From the NCBI RefSeq assembly GCF_037975245.1, contig NC_092572.1, positions 20,152,489 through 20,216,488 of the forward strand: DNA of 64,000 bases, written 5' to 3'. This document shows, piece after piece, positions 52,130 to 64,000 of this stretch. The DNA is from Apostichopus japonicus (Eukaryota > Echinodermata > Holothuroidea > Aspidochirotida > Stichopodidae). Every line of letters begins with the position of its first letter. The stretch's first letter is position 1. Below the pieces are notes generated by a model. It was not told the origin of the DNA. It was given only the letters and a program-made list of their open reading frames with translations, and did no database searches. The translations under genes and the position numbers were made by a program.

Positions 52130-52890
52130 ATGATTTTCCCGCTTGCACAAACATTTTCATTTTCAAAAGGACGCGCTAAAAACGCGGGAAAACTGGAGTG
52201 TACGCCTCACGTTGTATTTACATCCGGGATGTCGTTGCATTCAAATTAGTCGAGTACAAAAAAGTCAAAGAAGGCGTGGCTTGCGTCAACACTCAACAAA
52301 ACGAAGGCACTAACCACAATTGTAAACAAGCCCCAAAGAGGCGCGGCTTATCCAGTACGTGGAATAATACATGATTGACGGTTGCTATGGAGAGAGCAGT
52401 CGCGATGCTCCGGACGTCACAAGTATGCACGTATGACGACAACTATTCACAGTGTCCGCCATGTTTGATTTGCACCATAACAGTATAGCGGCCTCGAATT
52501 CCTCATGATATTTATCGTTAACGGATTAAAATGTTGTGTCTATTATGAAATCTATTGTCATGGATCTTATAATTCGGAATATACGTGTTACAAGGGAAGT
52601 GATGTACGATAAGATGGATAAAATCGTTAATGGTTTATAGGTGTGTGCTTATTAAAATTCTATTTTCGCGCGCTAAATTTCAACTGGATCGTGTAAGTGA
52701 CCCCTCGACTTCTTGGACCCTGGGGATCCTAACGAAACATTATTTGGAATATAATTGGAATAATACTCTTCGTTGAAATCTGTCAATTACAGGTAAGACT
52801 TTTGTTCAAAAATTATCAGCTTTTGGCAATTTTCTGAACAAGTTTCTAAACTGTTTTCTATTCATGGTCGCGGAACCACCGTTGGTAAGT
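52130..52890 (+). promoter_or_regulatory. Orphan promoter-like region with E2F, CRE-like and RFX-like sites
   Basis: CpGs are denser here than around. E2F-type sites: TTTTCCCGC (52134-52142), GCGGGAAAA (52184-52192), TTTTCGCGCGC (52663-52673). A CRE-like GACGTCAC lies near 52418 and an RFX half-site GGTTGCTATGG near 52380. Two plus-strand donors follow: ACAG|GTAAGA at 52792 and TTG|GTAAGT at 52884, the latter after a short open frame starting ATG 52864 (MVAEPPL). This looks like the start of a gene whose coding exons lie outside the window; direction is not proven. Confidence 0.4.
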
Positions 52891-54527
52891 CTTGTCGCTT
52901 TCTACTTGAACAGCTGATTATCTCGCGTCCAATCAACGTTTGGGTTAAATCTCATAATTACAGTTGAAGCGAATTTTAAAGTCATGATATAACGTAGGAC
53001 ATGCTTTAATTATTGATAAACAATAATTCTTGTATTACTTTTCATGTACAACTCCCCTTTTCGAGTACATTTTATTCCCACTCATGATTCACTTCAAAGC
53101 TATCGCATAGCTGTTGTGACTCACATGTGTACATATTTACCTTAGCATGTAACTTCAAATGCTTGCAAAATTATGTGTCATTGATTGCAAGCATTTATGA
53201 ATGATAGTCTTTTCAAAGGCTTGTTTTCTTATAGTCTAAATTCATCATCATTTTTTAGTTGAAACCAAATCATAGGAAAATTTAGTTCACGAATGGAACA
53301 ACATAGTTGAACTTACTTTTCCGTGAAGGGCAAATTATTATTAGGCTACACTGTCACTGTGTTAGAGCTTCTCTCAAAACAGTCACATAGACGGCATCAT
53401 ACATTAGATAATTTTCACCCAAGGACTAATTACTTTGAGTTAGCACACAAAAACACTAAACTTGAAAGTTAATGATTATGTTGTGTAGTTTAACCCGCAA
53501 AAATGGTCATAATGATGGAAAAACGTACTGTTCTAAGACAAACTTTCGTTGTAGGTCTGTGTAATTGTGAGGCTTCTGTTAAGCAACACACAAGCGGCAC
53601 TTGTTTTGGACGGTCCAATACTTTCGTCAAAATCCAAGTTTAAATGACAACTCTTGCCCATTATTGAGCGAGAAAAACTAAATTGTATTCCTACGTTGTC
53701 ATCATCATCATTTATTTGACATGATATGTAATCGTAATTTGTCACTATGAGATGATTTGTTGCACGTGTAGAGAAGCTACCGCGTGGTGTTGTTTTGGTT
53801 GGATCAGCTGACTACAGTATATAACTCTGTATTGTAAAAAGGGTCGCGGTGTCAGATACAGGATTTAGTAGCCGCCAAAAACTGCTTCATTCAAACAGCA
53901 AACAAACTTGTTTCTTCGATGGCATTTCAAACATTAATTAGTTGCCTCAGTAACATTTGCGTTTCCCAAAATAATGTGCAGAATTTTGGGGTATTATCAA
54001 GTAAAATGTGCTGTCGTAATCTCTTGCCGATTGGAATATGTGCGTCTCTTTTGTTCGTGTTAGATTAGCTTGTATAACGTGTATGTGTATTGAATTGGCC
54101 ATTGGGAGTAATTTCCGCATTGTGGATGGGCTTGTGTTAACGACATTTTTCACATTCCATCTTTTCTTCATATTAGTGACGAGTGCCGTCACTGGCCCTC
54201 GTCGGTATTTTCGTCAATAGGTCATATTTATATAAGCTATGGTGATAATCTTTCGGTTTCGGCTAAGCTTTGGATGTAAATTAGGTGACATTTTGTCGTG
54301 GAATATTTCACCGGTCTCACTGTCTGTCTAGACGTGGCTGCAAGCCTAATGAGCTTATTGCTGTGTGCTACATTGCGCTTACTCCCTACATAAATGTACA
54401 CTGTTGAACAGCTGACGTTGTGTACGGAGTGAGTCTGTTCGGAAAACAGTAGTGGATCTGCTGAATTATTGTACCATAGACATATCAAACGCAGTTCAAC
54501 TATGCAACATGAATGACCCCCAGTATT

Positions 54528-54637
54528 CTTACTTTCATTTTTGGGTGTCCTTCAAGTTATCACAAAGTGAAAAATTATTGGATCTTACTTTCATATTTGG
54601 GTGTCCTTCAAGTTATCACAAAGTGACAAATTATTGA
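54528..54637. repeat. Tandem duplication, 55-bp unit
   Basis: CTTACTTTCAT...TGGGTGTCCTTCAAGTTATC...AAATTATTG occurs twice in direct succession with few differences. Confidence 0.85.
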
Positions 54638-57189
54638 ATTTCTTTCCAGTTACCATGGTACTTAACGGCAAAATGTAGGTCACCAAGATTGTTTAGCCCT
54701 ATAGCATGGCAAAATTTGTGAAGCTAACTTTTAGTGGAGGGAGGGTCAATCAATTTGGAGGAGTGGGGAGGGGGGGGGGAAGAAACACTGGATGGAAGGA
54801 AGGGTGATGGTAAATTTCCCAGTCCTCACTAGCACATATGGCAGTGTATTCTCTGTAAGCCTTTGACTGTTGCATAACTGAGAGTTGCTAGCAGAATATT
54901 AAAAGTGTAAATATTGTAGGTCCAGTAACGAAGAAAACAAGTTTTGTAGGAACTAATAAGTAATTACCCAAGGGATAAAGTAGCAATGGTTATATGGTGA
55001 CTTAGTAGGAACATAGGGTAGAGGTATATATGTGTTAAGGAGGGGAGTTTTAAGTTAAGTCCAACAAACTTTGACTTCAAAATAAATATATCTTCAGACA
55101 ATTGACTTGATGAAAGAATGAATGAAAATTCCACACTCTTGATTTTAACATGCGTCTGATCAATGTTTTCCTCTTGAACAAAACAGATAGCAAAATATGG
55201 AACAAGTTTTTCTCGAGTAATTATTTTCTTCACAAAAGTTTCAACAACAGATCATTTATTTCGAGCATCGAGATTGAATGCATAATTGAGCTTTATCTTA
55301 AAAAATAAAAGTAAACTGTAACATGTCTTTATCCACCATACACTTACACTGTGAACATAACACAAATCGTAATTTTCACAATTTTTTCAGCATTTGTTTT
55401 GGTATGGAATGAAACTCATTCAAATCAAAACAGATTGGACTGTGGCAATGCATCGTTGTAAGTCACAAAGTGTGAGACATTTGTAACTACACATAATAAC
55501 AAAAAGAAAGAAAAAAAACTAAATGCAAAGGTTCTTTATAGTCTTTAATACTAAAATTTGGTACCAAAAAAAAAATGTGCTCAACCAGTTTTGTGGCAGT
55601 TCATTAAACTTATTCCAGTCTGCTCTAGAATTCCCAGATTCTGTCACCAAAACTTGACATAAGTTGCAATTTGTTTCTTAATGGTCTAATAGCCCACCAG
55701 AGTATTTCATATACTTTAGCAGCATGTTTAGTACTAGTTCTTGTTGCATTCTCTAGAATGGTATCATATGTCAGGGTGTCAAGTGCAGGAACCTAGATTG
55801 TCAACAAAGTGCAGTGGCCTACAATTTTTGTTTTGGTACACAGTACGTTGACCTATGTGGTCGATTATGGTGCTGCCAGTTTATAGCTTGTATTTCGATG
55901 ATCCACTTGGTAAACGTGAGTTAGCAACTCCAGGAAGTTCGCAAAAGTTTCTTTCAATTGACAAAAATTGATTTGGTTGATTGTTTATCTTCATATAATA
56001 TTTTGTTGTTGTGGGGGAGCGGAGGGGGGAAGGCATGGGGGTAAGCAGAGGGGAAAGGCATGGGGGTAAGCTATTGATTGATTGACTGTACTTTGATACT
56101 TTTTTGAAAAACTAATCATATCGTATGTCATGTTGCGTGAGTTGTTAGAGGTACTCAACTGATTACAGTACCTTAGGATTGATGAAATAAAGTCACGTTG
56201 ACCTAGTCAACCGGTCAAGAAAATCTGTCTGCAGATTGCTCACTGTTACATTTGGATAGAATTTTCACAGATCTGAAAAGGTACTTGATAATGCTTATGA
56301 AAGTTTTAGGAAAACCCTGTGAGTATCATGATCCTGGTGTAGCTTGGTTATATTTTTAAAACAATGTTCTCTATGATAAAAGTAAATGGAAACTTGAAAG
56401 GAAATCGTGGTGCATACAGTAGGTCAGATTTTGATCAATGTTGTGCATGGTGACTTTCCACAGAATCTGTAGTTGTGATCATTCTGTATGTAAGAGAGAC
56501 TTTAGGTACAAACACATCATCTGTATATATATAATATATCTATATTTATTTTCTAATAACTCAATCAAAATGTGTTCTGTTAAAAGAATAGTCCACAGGT
56601 TTTTACTATTTTTTTGCAACTAATCCACAAAGTGCAAATCAACACTTCACCAAGGCTGTAAGGCACATACTCATATGAATTACTGTACAGATAAATACAA
56701 TATGACGTTTCCTTTGTTGTATTTTGGCCTTTCCATCTTATTAGTCTTCATTTTGGGGCAAAAATTCAAACTAATATGATGATTTCTGATCTGTAAGTTC
56801 TGACAACCATGATTTGGAGGAATATTTGTAATATTTGGCAGAATTTGTGGAGATCGACAATGCCCGAAAGCTGGCCCAAAAAACTTGCTGTTAATGCTTA
56901 ATTGGGACATGCAGTGATAGTTCATGAATTGTCAAATTGATGGCAAAGCTGTACCAGTCTTCATGGACCCAGAGTGTGTCTACACTGTACAATTTGAGTA
57001 GAGAATTTGAAGGAAATCGGCTGAATGGTTAATGTAATAATCGTTTTAATACTACAGGTCAAGTTGCGTACCATATGTACTACCATACCATACTGTATGT
57101 ACTACCATACTGAGTTGAAGCCAGTGTAATCTGTACTATAGAGGAAGCACTACTGTATTAACTATTCATGTTACATGTTACTGCTTGCA

Positions 57190-57440
57190 CTATAAACCCC
57201 TTGGTAGAAAGACTCGCTGTTTTGGCATCAAAACAAAAACGTGAGGAGTTCTACACTTCCACCAGTGGTGATGCAATCTTGGGGGGCTTTCCGACCCTGA
57301 ATGGCGATCGGCCAGGGCTGTTTTTAATTGAAAGTTTCCACCTGGTGTGGTCAGCGGAAGAACAGGATGGCTTACATTTGAGCACCCTTCCGGGTGGATA
57401 TGTGCGCGTTATAAATCACCATTATTATTATTTGGGGATC
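57190..57440 (+). repeat. Possible SINE remnant
   Basis: The 3' part TGCGCGTTATAAATCACC followed by ATTATTATTATT is the kind of tail found in tRNA-derived SINEs, and the FBL intron 6 SINE has a similar GCGC...ATTATTATTA end. No tRNA-like head is visible, so this is weak. Confidence 0.3.
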
Positions 57441-57601
57441 GATGATGTGTGATTCATGATTAATATTTAATTTATATTAATTGAGGTCAATTTCCTGGGG
57501 AAACTTTTCATCAACGGATTTTCTATGTTGTGAGTAGTTCGCAGCGGAACTCTTCCCTTGGCTGGCAAAGCCTGGCGTGCACAGTACTACTTGTCTCAGA
57601 T

Positions 57602-58455
57602 GAACGAATGAATGAATGAATGATAGAACCATCAAATATGTGAATGGAATACTTTATGAATGCAAGAATTAATGAATGTATGGATGTTTGGATAGATGAA
57701 TGAAGATATGAATGAATGATTGAACCATCAACTATATGAATGGAATAATTTATGAATGAATTAATGTATGGATGGATCGATGGATGAAGGAATACATGAA
57801 TAAATAAATGAATGATTGAACCATCAACTATGTGAATGGAATACTTTATGAATGAAAGAATTAATGTATGTATGGATGGATGGATGGATGAACGAATACA
57901 TGTATGAATGATTGATCCATCAACTATATGAATGGAATGATTTATGAATGAATTATGTATGGATGGATGAATGAATACATGAATAAATAAATGAATGATT
58001 GAACCATCAACTATGTGAATGGAATACTTTATGAATGAAAGAATTAATGTATGGATGGATGGATGAACGAATACATGTATGAATGATTGATCCATCAACT
58101 ATATGAATGGAATGATTTATGAATGAATTATGTATGGATGGATGAATGAATACATGAATAAATAAATGAATGATTGAACCATCAACTATGTGAATGGAAT
58201 ACTTTATGAATGAAAGAATTAATGTATGGATGGATGGATGGATGAACGAATACATGTATGAATGATTGATCCATCAACTATATGAATGGAATGATTTATG
58301 AATGAATTATGTATGGATGGATGAATGAATACATGAATAAATAAATGAATGATTGAACCATCAACTATGTGAATGGAATACTTTGTGAATGAAAGAATTA
58401 ATGAATGAATGGATGGATGTATGAACGAATACAGGAATGAATGAGTTAACCATCA
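57602..58455. repeat. Dimeric minisatellite, ~179-bp higher-order unit
   Basis: Built from GAATGAAT/GGATGGAT words organised into half-units of about 90 bp. Anchors CCATCAACTATGTG at 57821, 58004, 58179 and 58358 give periods of 183, 175 and 179 bp; the alternate half-unit reads CCATCAACTATATG. Array length explains a 191-residue minus-strand open frame of His/Ile/Ser repeats, which I do not call a gene. Confidence 0.9.
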
Positions 58456-58467
58456 ACTATGTGAATG

Positions 58468-58680
58468 AAAGAATCAGTTTACAACGTAAACTTGCTTCAA
58501 GTTTGCCAAGGTACTGCTTTTATCATACTGTGATATGTTTCTACGGATAGTCTTGCTAACATTGGGATTTGACTACGAACCACTCGCCAAAATGTGTAGC
58601 GTAGTGCATTTTCTATTTGCCAAAGCTAAAATTCTACCCTCAAATGGCGAGTTGGCGATTGTTATTGTCGAGGTCTGACT
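58468..58680. repeat. Second copy of the FBL intron 2 repeat
   Basis: Aligns with 36612-36800 over words such as CTTGCTTCAAGTT, TTTGACTA and GCTAAAATTCTACC, and ends TATTGTCGAGGTCTG. Directly abuts the dimeric minisatellite. Confidence 0.6.
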
Positions 58681-61600
58681 AAAAATATTAAGATAACGTA
58701 GGAAGCTTTATCACAGGAATCCTGAAGTGTGTGGAAGTTTGCAAGCATTGAGTGAGATCAAATTAATGAGTGAAGGAGATACAGGACATGACTTTCAAAA
58801 AGAAACAACATGACTTTCAAAGAAAAACAACAACAAACGGTTGCATCAGAAATGCAAGTTAGTCATTTTTAGGAATTATTATTTTTGTAATCGATAGATA
58901 TTTCTTCCCACCCACGCTACTTGAGTACAGTATCTTTGCACTTGGTTAATAATGCGTCGCATTTGTTTAGAAATGAAAGAATGAGCTGTGACAAAAGTAC
59001 TTTGAAGTCTCAAACTCTCAATACGTGTTTGCTGATGAATTTCGGAAAACTTAATTTATATTAAATGCACATTGACCAGGTAGGTTAAATGGAGAAAAGC
59101 TGTCGCAATTGAAAGAAAAAAATATATTTTCGTTTGCCCTTATGGTGTGAACGATTTACCGTAAAATCACTGCGACCGCCCATGTCAGCATGTTCATTAC
59201 ACAAATTTAAACCAAATAGTCTACACATGCAGCACGATCAAGATTGTAATGCAGCCCTATACTCGTATCATCCACTTTTTACAATTCCACGTAGGAAACG
59301 TCTGAAAGCACTTGTGTATTCAATTCATTGCAAGGGACGGGAATGACACAGTTTCGCAAGCTCAATCGGTAAGACCGAGAGAAAGATACAAGAGTATGCA
59401 GAGACCTAAGAAAGGCTAGCCATGAAAGTAAAAGTAAGCCTAGGCCTAACGATCGTAAACAAACAAAAGAGATTTGATTGGGGCATGATCTGCTGGGCGT
59501 GGATTGCAAATTTTGATTGAAGTTTGTAGAATCTATGGATTTGGGGTGTCACTTTCACTGAACTTTTAAGTGCAATAAGTTGGAAAGTTCAAAGTTGGCA
59601 AAGGTGTCCTGAGACTATAAGCTAAACCAAAACAATCCATTAACAAGGCAGTAAACTTTTGATGGCTGTACTTAGACATCATCAAGACTAAATATCATTA
59701 TTAGGGGGGAAATTGTGAACTTCATGTTAATCATGTTAATCTCGGTAGCTCTACAGTTGTCAGTCTGTCTGCTTCAACAACTGAAAGTGAGAAAACTTTT
59801 CTTTGAAAGTGAATTGCCCAACAATTACAATAGTCTTTACTGTAGTTCTCACTTGAACTGTAATAGGTTTCGCCTGTGATCGTTTGCGATAACGAATGTT
59901 TTTTTCTGTTGGCATGTTTTCTTCTTTTATTCACGGTAAAGAACAAATGGGTACAGTGCGGTGTCGGGGGAAGGAAGGAGGTCACGGTGAAAACTTTTAT
60001 CATAAATCTGTCTTTAATTTACTTAGACTGAATCTACACAGGATAGCTTTTCATGAACATTGCATCATATATTAATAGTTAACTAACTGCAAGTACTGCA
60101 ACTGACAATCACACAATGGCAGTGTGAATGACAGCAAGCTACAGCACACATTACCGAAACTTACAGAAGTTTATTACACCACCCCCCCCCACCCCTCTGT
60201 TAATGTTCTAATTCTTCTGCCTGGTTTAATTTTTTAATGGTCAGTTTTCACTTTGAAGGCAGGCAGAGGCTGTACAGTATGTTGATGAGATGTAAACTGT
60301 GTATTTGGAAAGTTAATATTAGGGAACAATTCAATGGTTTAGCACTTGTGATCAATGTGACTTTCACACTTGTTTAGTAAGTACTCATATTTTGAACATG
60401 ATTCGAGAGTTATTCTTCTCACCTCAGAGCCTGTTTATTCTTTCCTTGTGTGTTTATTGTATTAGCCTATGGATGTTTTATACATATATATATATCTACA
60501 TTGTAACTTTGTATTGGATTAGTCTGCTGCATTTTCCACATCTGATGAAGATTTTATTACTGTGATACTTTTTAAATCTGAAGTTTTCTTTCTTATAGTG
60601 ATGTGAGCGTTGTTAAGGAAAGATGGAAATTAATCATAGTGAGCTTTATGACTTGCAATTTTCAATTTTGAAATCTTTACCTCATAATGTAGGCCATACA
60701 TTCTGTTATCCAAACATTATTTCTGTGTTAGTACCCCCACATGCATGCATGTGGAAGTCACACAAAATGACATTGATGTATTGGTGTGGGAGTGTGCAAG
60801 CCCTGTAGAACAGCCAGCAATGGATGACAATAAAGGCCATTGCTGTGGTTCAGTGCACACACAGGGAACTCTAGTTACAGTTCCTGCATTGCTTACACTA
60901 AACAGTGTGTATGTGTGTGTGACAGTGTGTGTATGTGTGCATACAGTAGGTACAAAACCCAGTCTGGCCGTTGAAAAGAGAACACAGGTATTATATTGCC
61001 GAGTATTATGTACAGTACAGGCTATAGTGTTGAGTGTGTAAAGATACAATTGAGTGGGTTTACTGGTATTAATCCAACACTTGGTTTTACACACACAGTC
61101 AATGCAGTACTGATGTCCTCCACACAAGGTTAAGCTCAGTTGGAATGTGGGTAACTTATGTGGTTTTTAAGGACTACTGAATAGAATAAAATGTGTGGGA
61201 AGTTTGAACAATCCATTTCTATAGAGACAAAAAAATTAACAATGAATGAGATTTACACAAGAATGGGAAAGGAAGTTTTGGTGAGGGTTGCCTTTTGTAT
61301 GTTTTTTTTTTTTCAAATGTAAATGGCTACTCAATCCACTTACTGGAGTCAAAAGAGAGAATAAAACAACTGGACTATCTGGACAGAAATTAATCGCTGA
61401 TGCCCAGGCTTTCTTTCAAATAGTTGGAGGTGTGTTACAAACCGAATGAACCAAACTACCATAAATAAAACTTGCACACGAGTTTGCTGCAGTGTACAGT
61501 AGTATGAATTGAAGTCTAGGGTTACTGTCCCGAGGTAGCCTACCATGCAGTTATTGCCACCGTAAGATCTACAGTTAGTATTTTCAGGTACACGTCTACC

Positions 61601-64000
61601 GTTAGGCAGCTGTGGTGTACTTATCCTACGCAGTCAACACTGAGTGCTTCCCTAAGTAGGTCTTGTCTACTCATCTCCATGGATGTTGCAGTGTTTACAC
61701 AGTCTGACGATAAAACATGAACTTTGTTCCCACAGAGGGGAAGCAAAGACTGGTAGACTGATGATAAAGAAGAAAGTACAAAGTTCAGAGCATTGCACAC
61801 ACACTAATGAATATCTGCGATGGTAACACTTTATGAATTTATCATTTGGTTGCACTTCCCAAATAATGTGTTTTACCGGTAGAAGAAAGGTTTTAATAGA
61901 TATATGTGACCAGTGGCACGGTGGCTTGATCAGATAGAACCATCTGCTAGAATCATTGTAGATCGATCGAAGCTGGATCCTCCTGAAAGCTACAGTAGTA
62001 CTCTCAACATGTATGAGAGAGGCAGAGGTGGAGACAGAGGGAGCGAGAGAGAGGACAGGGACAGAGATGGATAAGAAAGTCTTTATGGGAGTTGAATTGC
62101 ACGGATGGATGGACAAACAAACAAGCGGAATCTGATAAGTAGATAAATAAATGGATAAATATATAGATAGATAAATAAATAAATAAATAAAAATAAAATG
62201 ATTGTTACAGTCATTTGTTAAGTTTTCAAAACCAGGAATTTGGGGTAACATCTTTTGTGTATATAACAAAGTTACTAGTTGCTCAGTATCTTTCACAAGT
62301 CTTTGTAAATATTAACTAGAACTCAATCCAAACTACCGCAAGATCTATTGAGAAGGCTTGAAATTAATATTCTTTGAAGTTGAAACAGTATTAACCATAA
62401 TGAACTTATTTCCTGATAGTAGACAGGATTCATCACGGGATTTTATTAAAAATAAAATTTGTACAGTCTGTTAGAATGCATACTTAACTTGTACATACAG
62501 TACAACAATTTGACAGAGTGCATTGTTGCATGAGTATGCAATGTGTGCTCCATATCTACAGAACGAGACATTGAATTTGGAAAAGGAAAAGTGTTGCACA
62601 TGCCATGTTCTCACATATAATGCAGCTTTTATGACAAGAACTCTGTCTGTAAATTTATAAACCTGTAACCTTTAAATCGCACAGCTGAAATAGTAATGTG
62701 GAATTTTGGATACCCTTCGGCTAAACCACTGTCTCTCAGTCAAAAAGTCTTACTGCAGATTCGTCGAAAATTTGTAGCGTGAAAACAAGATGCCCTTAGG
62801 CGAACAAATCTTTTGTTTATATAGTTTACTCTACAGTCGGACAGTAATTGCTAGTTTTGCTGTGTTCTTGCGTGGCCTACATTTGTTAGGAAATCCCTGA
62901 ACTATTTTTTTTTTATGTTGTACTGTAGGGTGCTGCAGAGATCACCATGACAACAACATCCTTATTTGTTGCAGGCATCGCTTTTGGAGAGCCCACAAAA
63001 CAGTGTCAAAACATCAAACTTGTATTTAGGAGCCTTGCAAATATCATTTTGATCAGCTTGTAAGAACCCTTCTCAAACAGAAAATCTCCACAACAGACTA
63101 GATTTGTTTGCTACTAAAATATTTCAGTCTTTTCAGGATGCAATATGGATTTATAGCATGTAGTATCAGTGTGACAGAGTATGCTGCATTAAAGTTGAAT
63201 AAAAATGATGAAAAGCTGCAGACTGTCACTACTCTGGAATTGTTTTTTTGTATTTATGTTTGACATGCAAAATTCACAGAAGTACTAGAAGGGTTCTGGA
63301 TCTGGTGAAGTCAACAACATTTGGTAAAAAGAAAATATATCTATGTAAAAGAGAAAGGTGTGTCCATGTTTTGGGATATATATCTACACATTAAGTGATT
63401 GTTATTAAAAAATATGCTAAGGAACCACTTAGCCTGTTGGCTTTTTTTTTAAGCTTGATTTTTTTATATAGACTTGTCACTACTGTCCGCCTGCTACCGC
63501 GGCTGTAAAAATTCCCACAATATTCACGTCCGATCCAATATTCCATCGCCGTCACCCAAAGTGGGCCTAGGGGTGATTGCCCGCTGCTAGACCCACAGAC
63601 ATATTTATCAACTCTATAGCCACATTTGCCTTTCAAATGTTGTCACTTGTCTGTAACAGCGAGGTTCTTGGCAATACCCTGGGAGAAAAACTTCAAACTT
63701 TTGACTCGAAAAAGAAGGGAAAAAATATCCGTCGACGACAACGGGGAAAGACGAGGGCCTCTAGCAGGTCAGCTTAAAGAGTTGTTTACAACATGATGTT
63801 CTTCTATCCAGGGACACTTCCCGCCCAGGAGTGGACTGATCTTATGTCGGCCATCGGTGGCTCGATTACGTCAAAGGCAGGCGTTTGACACCTCAGCCGG
63901 TCCTTTTTCTGAGAAACCTCTTTACATAATTTTAGTCTCTGAGCCGGTCAACAAAGAGAATGTTGTTGTTTCAGCAAAATATCAAGATATTTTCAGTTTA

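Larger units (their letters stand above)
52891..64000. other. Right-hand region, no coding gene recognised
   Basis: If the 52.1-52.9 kb region is a plus-strand promoter, this would be its first long intron. I see repeats but no exon that I can tie to a protein family. The 209-residue minus-strand open frame at 61667-62296 crosses simple repeats and has no recognisable domain. Confidence 0.4.

Noticed and set aside
57523-58255. 191- and 82-residue His/Ile-rich frames
   Set aside because: Generated by the in-frame period of the minisatellite.
61667-62296. 209-residue minus-strand open frame
   Set aside because: Crosses TTTATT/ATCTA simple repeats and has no recognisable domain; left uncalled but worth checking against transcripts.
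63391-63777. Opposed short open frames at the right edge
   Set aside because: Some CpG and GC rise, but no domain, start context or splice support.

Overview
Kind of organism. This is animal nuclear DNA: sparse, intron-rich genes in an AT-rich background full of minisatellites, short inverted-repeat transposons and a tRNA-derived SINE. Four protein genes can be rebuilt exon by exon, all with GT-AG introns and consistent phases. Their proteins resemble the vertebrate orthologues closely. The genes, together with many scattered TAGGCC-type words in introns, suggest an invertebrate deuterostome, probably an echinoderm such as a sea cucumber or sea urchin. That taxon is an inference. Layout. (1) 1316-4806, minus: selenoprotein S (SELENOS), six coding exons, with an in-frame UGA two codons before the stop. 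(2) 4807-17206: no recognisable gene; downstream sequence of the next gene, with two striking palindromic structures near 13.6-13.8 kb. (3) 17207-24863, minus: the DEAD-box helicase DDX6/Me31B, nine coding exons, 499 aa, with a likely non-coding first exon near 27.5 kb. (4) 27961-32409, plus: UFC1, the E2 enzyme for UFM1, 170 aa, head-to-head with DDX6. (5) 34910-43096, plus: fibrillarin (FBL), ten coding exons, 356 aa, behind a TATA box and a CACGTG E-box. (6) 43097-64000: no recognisable protein gene. It holds minisatellites, two short inverted-repeat elements (one carrying telomere-like repeats), a paired CRE, and an orphan promoter-like region at 52.1-52.9 kb with E2F and CRE-like sites that may drive a gene beyond the right edge. 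Most interesting signal. Six intronic segments, four in DDX6 (introns 4, 5, 6, 8) and two in FBL (introns 6, 7), fold on the host-gene sense strand as two hairpins separated by an ANANNA box and end with ACA plus 3 nt. That is the box H/ACA guide RNA architecture, at about 134-140 nt. They form two subfamilies whose stems differ by paired, compensating changes while the pocket bases of hairpin 1 stay the same. They look like an undescribed H/ACA snoRNA family shared by two neighbouring RNA-metabolism genes; a snoRNA-derived retroposon is the main alternative. How the genes relate. FBL methylates RNA in box C/D snoRNPs, DDX6 controls mRNA decay and repression, UFC1 and SELENOS both act in endoplasmic-reticulum homeostasis. 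Clustering of these roles is probably incidental, but hosting of snoRNA-like units in FBL and DDX6 introns fits the habit of snoRNAs residing in highly expressed housekeeping genes.
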